A stretch of DNA of 64,000 nucleotides, from the NCBI GenBank assembly GCA_031553495.1, contig JAVBLN010000005.1, positions 1-64,000 of the forward strand, written 5' to 3'. A program made the translations under genes and the position numbers. Shown one piece after another: positions 7,801-15,796 of the stretch. Position 1 is the first letter of the stretch, and each line of letters opens with the position of its first letter. The DNA is from Pinibacter sp031553495. GTDB taxonomy: Bacteria; Bacteroidota; Bacteroidia; Chitinophagales; Chitinophagaceae. The notes under the pieces were generated by a model. The model was not told where the DNA came from, did not search any database, and saw only the letters and a list, made by a program, of their open reading frames with translations.

Positions 7801-9294
7801 ATGACAACAAAACAAGTACTTTCGATTATTTTGCTTAGCGCAGGAACTTCTATTGGAAGCATGTGGGCTTACAATAAAATAAACACTCAAACTACTTACC
7901 AGTATCCGGTTGGAGATAGTGGAAAACTTCCATCAAATTATACAGGTTTTTTTGATGGGATGAACAACGGCACTCCGCCATCCGATTTTACGCAGGCTGC
8001 AAATGCAGCTATTCCGGCAACTGTGCACATCAAAACCAAAGCAACACGCATGGCCAGCAACAATTTGCCAAGGCGTAACCCGTTGCTGGATCTTTTCGGT
8101 TTCGATTTTGATGAAGGTTTTGGCGGAATGGAACGCGCCATACCTCAAATGGCGTCAGGCTCAGGAGCCATTATTAGTGAAGACGGTTATATTGTAACCA
8201 ACAATCACGTAGTGGATGGTAGCGACGAGATCAATGTAACACTCAACAATAAAAAGACTTTTAAAGCCAAGCTGGTGGGTTCGGATCCCAGTAGTGATAT
8301 AGCGGTGATAAAAATTGAAGCAAAAGGACTTCCATTCCTGTTGTATGGCAATTCCGATGATGCCAGAATCGGCCAATGGGTGCTGGCGGTTGGTTATCCG
8401 CTTACATTGGAAACCACTGTTACAGCCGGTATTATTAGTGCCAAAGGCAGAACGCTGGATATCAACAGACGCCAAAGCAATTCGCCCGTTGAGTCATTTA
8501 TACAAACCGATGCGGCAGTAAATCCGGGAAACAGCGGCGGTCCGCTTATTTCCATCGATGGAAAAATGCTGGGCATCAATTCGGCTATAGCCTCCCCTAC
8601 CGGTACATTTGCCGGTTATTCATTTACCATTCCCGTAAATATTGTCAAAAAAATTGTGGCCGATATTATTAAATACGGCTCCGCGCAAAGAGGTTACCTC
8701 GGTATCAATTATGCACCCGACGGACTTTCCGATGAACAAAAGGAACAACATGGCGTTAAAACCGGCGATGGTGTATATGTAATGGAAGTAGTGAAAGATG
8801 GCGCCGCTGCTTCAGCCGGTATTAAATCCGGAGATTTTATAGAAAAAGTAAATGATGTGCCTGTACAATCCGGTGCGGATATGGTGGGCCAAATAGCGAT
8901 TTACAGACCGGGCGACAAAGTTAAAATCAGTTACCGCCGTGATGGAAAGTTACATGATGTAAATGTAACATTGCGCAATAGCGCCGGCACTACAGAAATT
9001 GGCAGAAGCGCAATATTAGAAAAGTTGGGGGCAGACCTTGAAACACTTTCTAAGAAAGACGCAGCCGACCTGGGCGTGAAAGGTGGTGTAACTGTGAAAA
9101 AGGTAAAACCGGGCGGAATTTTTGAACGTTCAAAGATCCAGGATACTTACGTAATATTAAAGGTGAACGGCCAGGATGTAAAAACTATAGATGAATTTAG
9201 AAAAGCACTTGAAAATTCAGGAGTTACAGCTAAGCTGGAAGGTATTTATCCGGGTTATGAAGGAATTTATCCTTATCCGCTGCGATTGAATTAA
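7801..9294 (+). CDS. Serine endoprotease DegP/HtrA family (Do)
   Basis: A 497-residue periplasmic protease/chaperone of the DegP/HtrA type that degrades misfolded envelope proteins. An N-terminal hydrophobic segment (about 6-24) acts as signal or anchor. The trypsin-like domain has the triad H136 (TNNHVVDG), D166 (SSDIAVIK) and S245 (NPGNSGGPL). Two PDZ domains follow, about 300-390 and 400-490. The region 84-117 is a glycine/phenylalanine-rich LA-loop-like insert. The ATG at 7801 is preceded by AAAGGAG, among the clearest ribosome sites in the window. Monocistronic, closed by a strong terminator at 9314-9366. Confidence 0.92.
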   Translation: MTTKQVLSIILLSAGTSIGSMWAYNKINTQTTYQYPVGDSGKLPSNYTGFFDGMNNGTPPSDFTQAANAAIPATVHIKTKATRMASNNLPRRNPLLDLFGFDFDEGFGGMERAIPQMASGSGAIISEDGYIVTNNHVVDGSDEINVTLNNKKTFKAKLVGSDPSSDIAVIKIEAKGLPFLLYGNSDDARIGQWVLAVGYPLTLETTVTAGIISAKGRTLDINRRQSNSPVESFIQTDAAVNPGNSGGPLISIDGKMLGINSAIASPTGTFAGYSFTIPVNIVKKIVADIIKYGSAQRGYLGINYAPDGLSDEQKEQHGVKTGDGVYVMEVVKDGAAASAGIKSGDFIEKVNDVPVQSGADMVGQIAIYRPGDKVKISYRRDGKLHDVNVTLRNSAGTTEIGRSAILEKLGADLETLSKKDAADLGVKGGVTVKKVKPGGIFERSKIQDTYVILKVNGQDVKTIDEFRKALENSGVTAKLEGIYPGYEGIYPYPLRLN

Positions 9295-9313
9295 AGTTAA
9301 ACGTGCGGAACTC

Positions 9314-9366
9314 AAAGGTCAGAAATCAGGTATCAGAAAACCGGTAATTGATTTCTGACCTTTTTT
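9314..9366 (+). terminator. Rho-independent terminator after the HtrA gene
   Basis: The stem AAAGGTCAGAAATCA pairs perfectly with TGATTTCTGACCTTT, followed directly by a T-run. It lies 20 bases after the stop codon. Confidence 0.9.
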
Positions 9367-9466
9367 GTAGCCAGCAGCCGCTTATTAGAGGCAAGATACT
9401 TTTGACAACAAGCCTGTTAAAATTTATCATCAACTTATAATTTGAGCATTCTCAACTCTCCACTCA

Positions 9467-9871
9467 TTAAATGAATCCTTTACAATTTGGAGCGCCGCAT
9501 CTGCATTTAAGTTTTCCGTCGTGATGAGTTTCACCATAATTGCAGGTAAGCTCCTCGCCTTTTTTAATTTTTTTCAACGAATAGAATTCCACCTTTCCAT
9601 AAGCCACACGCATGTATGTGTTGGGATTGCAGGAATGGTTAATAAAATTCAGTTCGTTTTTATCAATGCTGCCATCAAGTGCACGGCCATCACCAAACTC
9701 AACCATCGCGATTCTTTTTTGAGTTTCCACTAATTGCCTTGCTTTTCTCAGGCTGATAATTTTACCACCCATATTTCCAAGTTTCTTTCGCGGCGGAATA
9801 TTTTCCAACGCAAAAGTTCCTTTACCATCAATCTTGCTTTTCCGCGATTCCAAAGCATAAGTAAGTACCAT
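9467..9871 (-). CDS. Small SET-domain protein with post-SET cysteines
   Basis: A 134-residue protein that is almost only a SET domain, a fold that uses S-adenosylmethionine to methylate protein lysines. It has the opening KGTFALENIP, the signature FINHSCNPN near residue 76, GEELTCNYG near 105, and a C-terminal CRCGAPNCKGFI matching the zinc-binding post-SET motif. The zinc site normally uses a fourth Cys from NHSC. Bacterial SET proteins of this type are known from chlamydiae and scattered environmental bacteria; the substrate here is unknown. It is cytosolic, without signal peptide, and monocistronic. A TATCTTCG box lies upstream. Confidence 0.85.
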   Translation of the reverse strand: MVLTYALESRKSKIDGKGTFALENIPPRKKLGNMGGKIISLRKARQLVETQKRIAMVEFGDGRALDGSIDKNELNFINHSCNPNTYMRVAYGKVEFYSLKKIKKGEELTCNYGETHHDGKLKCRCGAPNCKGFI

Positions 9872-9904
9872 ATTGCAATAAGATTATGTTTGTAAATTTT
9901 CACG

Positions 9905-9912
9905 CGAAGATA
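9905..9912 (-). promoter_or_regulatory. Candidate -7 box of the SET gene
   Basis: The minus strand reads TATCTTCG, one change from TAnnTTTG, 33 bases upstream of the ATG. The same variant precedes the RDD gene at 11425. Confidence 0.35.
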
Positions 9913-10062
9913 ATTTAGATTTGAGATTTGAGATTTGAGATGCTTTAGGTTGAGCTTTCTTGAAAAAATGCGGATATTGTGTTTTATGCAGATCTTGTTT
10001 AAAAGAATCTCAAATTTTAAATTTCAAATTTCAGATTGTTGGGGTCGGAATTTATACCCATC

Positions 10063-10488
10063 TTATTTCTTTACAACATATGTGTCAGTCCATCTGTCGT
10101 GCCAGGGACTATAGCCTAATGCGCTAAATGGTTCAAATGGCACAAGTCTGCTGAGCGATCGTTTTAAAGCATCACCAAATGTAACAGACGAGCCATCTTC
10201 CTTTACAACTTTTGTTCCTGTAATCAGTTTGCCAACAGTTCTGCCACTTGTTCCTTCTGCAAGAGAATAGTATAAAACGAAAACAACAATAGCAACAAGG
10301 TAAGCAAACATCTTGTTTGTAAGTAGTTCTGCCATTCCCATTATTGCAAGCAACATACCTGCAACAAAGGAAAGCGCATAATAAACAATATAATCAATAA
10401 TGAAATTAGCCAATCGCTGCCACCGGGTAGCATGTTCCATTGATATCTCTGACTCTAAATCAATGAGAAGGTCTTCTTTAGTTTCCAT
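10063..10488 (-). CDS. RDD family membrane protein (short)
   Basis: A 141-residue RDD-family protein with the signature RWQRLANFIIDYIVYY near residue 22, two or three membrane helices (about 28-50, 58-76) and the conserved GRTVGKLITGTKVV near 82. The C-terminal ALKRSLSRLVPFE also fits the family. RDD proteins are linked to membrane transport and ion homeostasis, but no reaction is assigned. It is separated from the next RDD gene (same strand) by a repeat copy, so it probably has its own promoter. Confidence 0.85.
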   Translation of the reverse strand: METKEDLLIDLESEISMEHATRWQRLANFIIDYIVYYALSFVAGMLLAIMGMAELLTNKMFAYLVAIVVFVLYYSLAEGTSGRTVGKLITGTKVVKEDGSSVTFGDALKRSLSRLVPFEPFSALGYSPWHDRWTDTYVVKK

Positions 10489-10523
10489 AGATATTAAATT
10501 TTAGGCAATGGTATTAACTTAAG

Positions 10524-10600
10524 CGCCGAATAGCGAATAAAATGTACAAGAGTGCGACGCAACAAAAGCCCAATTCTTATTCTTAGCCGGGCCCATAATT
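10524..10600 (-). repeat. Interspersed repeat, core-B copy
   Basis: Minus-strand copy: CGAATAGCGAATAAAATGTA, AGAGTGCGACGCAAC, AAAAGCCCAATTC, then GCCGGGCCCATAAT. The inner arm (AAGCCCAAT) is closer to core D, so this is a mixed unit. The CCGG end faces the stop of the second RDD gene. Confidence 0.65.
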
Positions 10601-10690
10601 AAATCTTTTTTAAATTAATGGTATTGCCATTTAAGGATTAATTAATTATTTTTTACAAAAATACGCTTGGTAATTTAGTTGCTAAATAAA

Positions 10691-11425
10691 TTACTGGCGC
10701 GTTGATAAGTAGTTATAATCTTTTAAAATATTCTCCAGGAAAACCACATCATCTTCCTGTTCCGTAATGCTTAATACTTCCCTGATCTTTGCGGTGGTTC
10801 GGTATAATAGTGTGGTGTTATTTTGCTTTATGGCCGCATCCAGCACGCCTTTTATAAGATTCATGTCTCTGTCGCTCAATCGCAAGACATTGGTGTATTT
10901 TGGTTTATAATCTTCGGCAAGTTCAAAGAAAACTGTTTCGTTCAAATCGCCGGACAGCTTTGTATCAATCACCATAGTGCCTGCCGCAAGATCGCCAAGG
11001 CGTTGGTTTTTACGGGTAACCATATAGCTGATAAGGCCGGGAAGGAGAAAACCAAAATCAACAATACGTAACAGCCAACGCAGCAATAACTGGTGAATAG
11101 CAGGCCGTCCGCCTGTATCGCTGATTACTCTGATTCCGGTCATTTTTTTTCCCACACTTTGTCCGTTCATTAGTGTTTCGCAAACAATATGATATAAAAG
11201 CAAAGGCAGAAAAAGTAACATTTGCAATCCGGATAAATTATATAGAAGCGGCAGATTGTTTGAGCCTGCGCTTTCGTTATAAGTACTTAGTATTTTTGAA
11301 ACTATAATATAGTAAGCCGCCATAATGAACCAGTCTGCCAAATATGCAAGAAATCTTTTATGGAATGGGGCTGTTTCAAATTCCAGTTCTATATTTAAAC
11401 TTGTTTGAACTGTAATTTTTTCCAT
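10691..11425 (-). CDS. RDD family membrane protein (long)
   Basis: A 244-residue RDD protein. The signature RFLAYLADWFIMAAYYIIV lies near residue 23, with further membrane segments near 55-75 and 105-125. NGQSVGKKMTGIRVI near 85 and QRLGDLAAGTMVID near 142 are the usual family blocks. A soluble C-terminal region (about 160-244) follows. I start at ATG 11425 (MEKITVQTS); an in-frame extension to 11536 would run into the divergent SpoIIM gene and does not look like a leader. It is divergent from the SpoIIM operon by only 61 bases, an arrangement common in Bacteroidota and suggesting a shared role. Confidence 0.85.
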   Translation of the reverse strand: MEKITVQTSLNIELEFETAPFHKRFLAYLADWFIMAAYYIIVSKILSTYNESAGSNNLPLLYNLSGLQMLLFLPLLLYHIVCETLMNGQSVGKKMTGIRVISDTGGRPAIHQLLLRWLLRIVDFGFLLPGLISYMVTRKNQRLGDLAAGTMVIDTKLSGDLNETVFFELAEDYKPKYTNVLRLSDRDMNLIKGVLDAAIKQNNTTLLYRTTAKIREVLSITEQEDDVVFLENILKDYNYLSTRQ

Positions 11426-11460
11426 TAATTTTAACCATTTATTTGAGTGTAAAGTAATTT

Positions 11461-11474
11461 TAATTTCGAAGATA
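11461..11474. promoter_or_regulatory. Overlapping divergent -7 boxes between RDD and SpoIIM genes
   Basis: TAATTTCG at 11461-11468 on the plus strand and TATCTTCG at 11474-11467 on the minus strand each match the Bacteroidota -7 box with one change and overlap by two bases. Transcription of the two genes may compete. Confidence 0.35.
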
Positions 11475-11486
11475 AAACAACCCTGA

Positions 11487-12455
11487 TTGAGAGAAGCGCA
11501 ATTCATAAAAAAAAATAAAGACCGCTGGTTACACATGCAGGTAACCCCGGGAACCCAGCCGGATGAAATGGCTAACGAATTTATTCAACTGGTGGAAGAC
11601 CTTGGGTATAGTAAAACATTTTATCCAAAAAGTAAGGTAACAAAATACCTTAATACTGAGGCCGGTAAGCGATACTTAAGTATTTATCAAAACCAGAGAC
11701 TATCTTTTTCGAGGATAAAAAGTTTTTTTGCAACTGACCTGCCATTGACTGTTGCAAAGCATTTCAACGTTTTATTTATAAGTTTTTTACTTTTTGTAAT
11801 TTTTTTGGCGATAGGTTTCTTCTCTGCTCATAATGATGAAACCTTTGTGCGGCAGATATTAGGAGACGATTATGTAAATATGACTGAACGGAATATTCAG
11901 GAAGGGCGTCCTTTTGGCGTATACGGTTATGGAAACGAGTTCCTGAGCTTTTGCTATATTTTTATCAACAACGTTTTAGTGTCTTTAAAAGAATTTGCGG
12001 GCGGCATTTTGCTTGGTATTCCTACGGTTTATTATGGATTGATGTACAACTCGATAATGGTGGGTGCTTTTGAATATTTGTTTTACAGCAAAGGCTTGAT
12101 GAACGATAGTTTATTAACCATTATGATTCATGGCACACTGGAGCTATCCACATTTGTAATTTCGGCGGCATCGGGATTGGTATTGGCTAAGAGCTGGTTA
12201 TTTCCTGGTACAAAAAGCAGGATCGCGGCGTTGAAACAAGGTGCAAAAGAAGGCCTGATCATTGCGTTATCAAATGTGCCGACATTATTGATCGCTGCTT
12301 TTTTTGAAGGGTTTCTTACCCGTCATGCAGACATGCCTATTTGGCTTAAACTATTCATTATAACTGTGTCATTAAGTTTTGTAATCGGTTATTACATTAT
12401 TTATCCAATAAAACTTGTGAGGCAACAAAAGAGGGAGGCGATACGATCATTATGA
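11487..12455 (+). CDS. Stage II sporulation protein M-like membrane protein (SpoIIM/DUF95)
   Basis: A 322-residue protein of the SpoIIM family found widely outside spore formers. It starts at TTG 11487 as MREAQFIKKNKDRW, the family's typical beginning. A soluble N-terminal part (1-95) precedes five or so membrane helices (about 96-118, 160-190, 205-235, 255-275, 290-312). The conserved SLKEFAGGILLGIP and MIHGTLELSTFVIS lie in the membrane region. In Bacteroidota this gene is regularly next to RDD, DUF4129, MoxR and DUF58 genes; its molecular role is unknown. It overlaps the next gene by four bases (ATGA), so translation is coupled. Confidence 0.85.
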   Translation: MREAQFIKKNKDRWLHMQVTPGTQPDEMANEFIQLVEDLGYSKTFYPKSKVTKYLNTEAGKRYLSIYQNQRLSFSRIKSFFATDLPLTVAKHFNVLFISFLLFVIFLAIGFFSAHNDETFVRQILGDDYVNMTERNIQEGRPFGVYGYGNEFLSFCYIFINNVLVSLKEFAGGILLGIPTVYYGLMYNSIMVGAFEYLFYSKGLMNDSLLTIMIHGTLELSTFVISAASGLVLAKSWLFPGTKSRIAALKQGAKEGLIIALSNVPTLLIAAFFEGFLTRHADMPIWLKLFIITVSLSFVIGYYIIYPIKLVRQQKREAIRSL

Positions 12456-13318
12456 AAAAGATATTCAACTTTTCATCACTTTCCTTAGCTGTTTTCGGTT
12501 GCCTGTTTTTTTTATGTAGTACCTTAAATAGTCATGCACAGCAAGTGTCTCCGCGAATTGAAGACACTGAAGATACTGTAAGCGACTACCGGGAGCCAAA
12601 GCACTTATATGATTCTTCTGAAAGATTTTTCAATGAAAGATATTTTGATGAACCATTCCGGATAGAAAAAAATTCAGGAACATCATTATCATTTTCTAAA
12701 ATCGACTCATTAAAAAGCGAAAAAGATTTCTGGTATGTAAACGCCATTGAAAAGTATAAAGAAAAGCAACGTGCCTACTTAGAGAATTACGGCGAAGGAA
12801 GAAAAGGCGGCAGCGAATCTATTGAGGAACCCGGTGGAATAGTTATAGGCAGAGGCTTACAGAGAATTATTTTGATCGCGTCCATTGTTATTTTTCTTGC
12901 AGCAATCGTTTATTTCCTGATGAGTAATAAGGTAGGATTTTTTGCACCACGCAATAAAAAATTTGATGATGAGAACGATGAGTTGGAAATTGGTGATAAT
13001 ATTTTCACCTTACATTACCAGGAGCTTTTAAATAAAGCGCTTAAGGAAAACAACTACCGGCTTGCCACACGCATTTTATTTCTGCAAACATTAAAATTAC
13101 TTTCAGAAAATAACATTATTCAATTTAGTGCTGACACTACAAATATTCAATATCTGATACAATTACGGGGCACCGCTTATTACGATGATTTTTTTAAAGT
13201 AACCCGTCATTACGAATATGTGTGGTATGGCAAATTTGATATCGCAAAAAACACATACGATATAATCAGCAACGATTTTTCCACAATGCAAAAAAGAATT
13301 ATCCCATCCTATGATTAA
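12452..13318 (+). CDS. DUF4129-type membrane protein
   Basis: A 288-residue protein with a cleavable signal peptide (about 1-29, ending SHA), an extracytoplasmic charged region, one membrane helix (about 137-157, IILIASIVIFLAAIVYFLM) and a cytoplasmic C-terminal domain (about 180-285) resembling DUF4129 (HYQELLNKALKENNYRLA, then a YxxV-type ending). Genes of this kind sit between SpoIIM and DUF4350/MoxR genes in many Bacteroidota operons. Function is not established. It overlaps both neighbours (four bases before, eight after). Confidence 0.75.
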   Translation: MKKIFNFSSLSLAVFGCLFFLCSTLNSHAQQVSPRIEDTEDTVSDYREPKHLYDSSERFFNERYFDEPFRIEKNSGTSLSFSKIDSLKSEKDFWYVNAIEKYKEKQRAYLENYGEGRKGGSESIEEPGGIVIGRGLQRIILIASIVIFLAAIVYFLMSNKVGFFAPRNKKFDDENDELEIGDNIFTLHYQELLNKALKENNYRLATRILFLQTLKLLSENNIIQFSADTTNIQYLIQLRGTAYYDDFFKVTRHYEYVWYGKFDIAKNTYDIISNDFSTMQKRIIPSYD

Positions 13319-14528
13319 GTATTGGCCATATATGCTTGTTGGCGTTGCTGTTGTGCTGGCGCTTATATTTGTTCCTATCAAAAAAGAAAAACGCTTTGAT
13401 GCAAGAATAACACTCAATACAAAAGATAAAATTCCTTTTGGAACAAATGTGTCTTACTCATTATTGTCAAAACTTTTTCCTACAGCTAAAGTAAGTGTCA
13501 ACAAGGATGAACCCGGCAGTTGGAAAAAACTTGATGAGGACACGAATAAACAAGTGCTGATCATTGTGGCTAAAAATTTTGCTCCCACCGAAGATGAGTT
13601 GGATTACATTATAGGCTTCGCGCAAAAAGGCAACTATGTTTTTATCAGCGCTATTAATTACAACAGCCTTGCCGGTGAAGTATTTAAGATCAGGCAGGAA
13701 TTTAATAACGATTATCCTTTTATTTTGAATAATGATGTAACCGGTATAGATTCCTTTTTTGTAAAATTTGATTCATCCACATTTCACCAGCCGCTTTCAT
13801 TTTCATGTCCTGGTTATTCATACGATAATTCTTTTACGGAATATGACTCTTCATTCACCTATCCATTGGGGTATTCCATGAAGGGCAGTCCCAACCTGCT
13901 GGCTATGCACACAATTGACGGAACCATTTACCTGCATTCGGCGCCGCTTACGTTTTCAAATCTTTTCGTGTTGTACAAAAATAATTACAAGTATCTCGAA
14001 CAGATCGCATCATTGGTGCCGGTAAAGCCCACACAGGTTGTATGGGATGAATATTATTTATACTCACGCAAAAGAAACGATACTAAACCGGAGGGTCTGC
14101 TTTCCATAATGCTGGCGTATCCTAATTTTAAATGGGCTTTTTGGATTACACTAATAGTATTGGGCATATATGTTATTACTGAAAGCAAACGCAAACAACG
14201 TCAAATTCCGGAGTATAAAAAGCCTGCAAATGAGCATATGGAGTTTATTTACACTGTAGGAAAATTGTATTTTGAAAAAGGAGATCATCTTAATCTGGCT
14301 GCAAAAATGACACAGTTTTTCCTGGAGCACATTCGCAGTAAATACAAGATTAGCACAGCATACATTAATGCTGATTTTTCAACTGTGCTATCAATGAAAA
14401 CCGGTATAACCAAAGAGGAAGCGGATTCAATTGTTCACTATATACAACAAACACAAATGGGATCCATCAATCAAGATGACCTTCAGCATTTTTATAACCA
14501 CTTAGAAAATTTTTACAAAAAAGCCTGA
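13311..14528 (+). CDS. DUF4350 domain protein
   Basis: A 405-residue membrane protein. An N-terminal helix (about 5-22) is followed by a large extracytoplasmic domain whose opening DKIPFGTNVSYSLLSKLFP is typical of DUF4350. A second helix lies near 277-293 (WAFWITLIVLGIYVITE), with a cytoplasmic tail to the end. DUF4350 proteins resemble the ABC-transporter-associated GldG/IftA-like fold and travel with MoxR/DUF58 genes. The role here is inferred to be within that membrane complex. It ends two bases before the MoxR start. Confidence 0.75.
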   Translation: MIKYWPYMLVGVAVVLALIFVPIKKEKRFDARITLNTKDKIPFGTNVSYSLLSKLFPTAKVSVNKDEPGSWKKLDEDTNKQVLIIVAKNFAPTEDELDYIIGFAQKGNYVFISAINYNSLAGEVFKIRQEFNNDYPFILNNDVTGIDSFFVKFDSSTFHQPLSFSCPGYSYDNSFTEYDSSFTYPLGYSMKGSPNLLAMHTIDGTIYLHSAPLTFSNLFVLYKNNYKYLEQIASLVPVKPTQVVWDEYYLYSRKRNDTKPEGLLSIMLAYPNFKWAFWITLIVLGIYVITESKRKQRQIPEYKKPANEHMEFIYTVGKLYFEKGDHLNLAAKMTQFFLEHIRSKYKISTAYINADFSTVLSMKTGITKEEADSIVHYIQQTQMGSINQDDLQHFYNHLENFYKKA

Positions 14529-14529
14529 T

Positions 14530-15507
14530 ATGGAAGAAACATTATTTGAACAACGGATAAATATACACGAGCTTAATAAAGCAGTGGCAAGCCTGCAGGA
14601 TGAGATCAAAAAAATTATTGTTGGCCAGCACGAAATGGTGCACCTGATTATTACGGCAATTCTTGCAGACGGGCACGTGCTGATCGAAGGTGTGCCCGGT
14701 GTGGCTAAAACTCTTGCGGCAAGGCTTGTAGCAAAAAGTTTGCAAACAGGTTTCAGCCGTATTCAATTTACACCCGACCTTATGCCAAGTGATGTGCTCG
14801 GAACAAATATTTTCAATCCGGGAAATACGAGTTTTGAATTTAAGCGCGGCCCCATTTTTAGCAACATAGTATTGATTGATGAAATTAACCGTGCTCCGGC
14901 AAAAACGCAGGCGGCGCTGTTTGAAGTGATGGAAGAAAAACAAGTGACAATCGATGGCATCACTCACAAGATGGATTCTCCATTTATGGTGCTGGCTACA
15001 CAAAATCCGATTGAACAGGAAGGTACGTATCGCTTACCCGAAGCGCAACTTGACCGTTTCCTGTTTAAAATAAAAGTGCCCTACCCTTCTGAAACCGAAG
15101 AGCTGACTATATTGCAGCGATTCGGAGCAATGGATAATGAAACTAAGACCAATGCGGTGAATGCAGTAATAAGTACCGAACAAATTATGCACTTGAGGCA
15201 ACTGGTGCGCAATGTGATTGCGGAAGAAAAGTTGTTAAGCTATATCGCTAAAATTATAGTGGCCACGCGAACCGACAAATCCATTTATTTAGGAGCATCA
15301 CCAAGGGCTTCGCTGGCTTTGCTGCAGGCGGCAAAAGCAAACGCGGCGATCGCGGGACGCGACTTTATTACACCCGATGATATTGTGTATGCTGCGACGC
15401 CGGTATTGCGACACAGAATTATTTTAACACCCGAAAAAGAAATGGAAGGCGTTGGTGAGGATGAAGTTATTTCCAAAGTTGTTCATTCAATTGAAATTCC
15501 AAGATAG
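14530..15507 (+). CDS. MoxR family AAA+ ATPase
   Basis: A 325-residue MoxR-type AAA+ ATPase, thought to act as a chaperone for folding or metal insertion of partner proteins, often those with von Willebrand A domains. Walker A is GVPGVAKT (about 55-62), Walker B VLIDEINRA (about 114-122), sensor 1 ATQNPIEQEG near 157, and LPEAQLDRFLF follows. The C-terminal lid begins near 250. It is cytosolic and probably transcribed with the upstream three genes. The DUF58 gene that normally follows is 289 bases away because a repeat pair lies between. Confidence 0.92.
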   Translation: MEETLFEQRINIHELNKAVASLQDEIKKIIVGQHEMVHLIITAILADGHVLIEGVPGVAKTLAARLVAKSLQTGFSRIQFTPDLMPSDVLGTNIFNPGNTSFEFKRGPIFSNIVLIDEINRAPAKTQAALFEVMEEKQVTIDGITHKMDSPFMVLATQNPIEQEGTYRLPEAQLDRFLFKIKVPYPSETEELTILQRFGAMDNETKTNAVNAVISTEQIMHLRQLVRNVIAEEKLLSYIAKIIVATRTDKSIYLGASPRASLALLQAAKANAAIAGRDFITPDDIVYAATPVLRHRIILTPEKEMEGVGEDEVISKVVHSIEIPR

Positions 15508-15571
15508 AAAAAATGTGTGTGGCAGGTTGAACATCATGCATATTTATTAATAAACGCTGGTACTAGTTCTT

Positions 15572-15649
15572 GATTTTTTATTATGGGCCCGGCTTTTGTG
15601 CTACTATTAAGCATCGTTGCGTCGCACACTTGTGCGGTAGATATGCTAG
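15572..15649 (+). repeat. Interspersed repeat, mixed core-A/B half of an inverted pair
   Basis: T-run, ATTATGGGCCCGGC, CTACTATTAAGCATCGTTGC, then GTCGCACACTTGTGCGG and ATATGCTAGT. It is a hybrid: the left part matches core A, the GCGTCGCACAC part core B. The poly-T end faces the MoxR stop. Confidence 0.8.
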
Positions 15650-15693
15650 TGGGCAGTAGGCAGTAGAGCAACTTTGAGTGAAAACCATCGCTT

Positions 15694-15769
15694 AATAGAT
15701 ATTCTACCGATGAACGAAATGCGACGCAACGATGATGCCATGAAACACCGCAGCCGGTATCAAAAAAAC
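15694..15769 (-). repeat. Interspersed repeat, core-C half of an inverted pair
   Basis: TAGATATTCTACCGATGAAC, then GCGACGCAACGATGATGCCATG and GCCGGTATC with an A-run. Read on the minus strand it matches the plus-strand core-C copy at 50757 (CATGGCATCATCGTTGCG). The A-run end faces the DUF58 gene 28 bases away. Confidence 0.75.
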
Positions 15770-15796
15770 AAGCTGCGTTTAATAAAATCATTGTAA

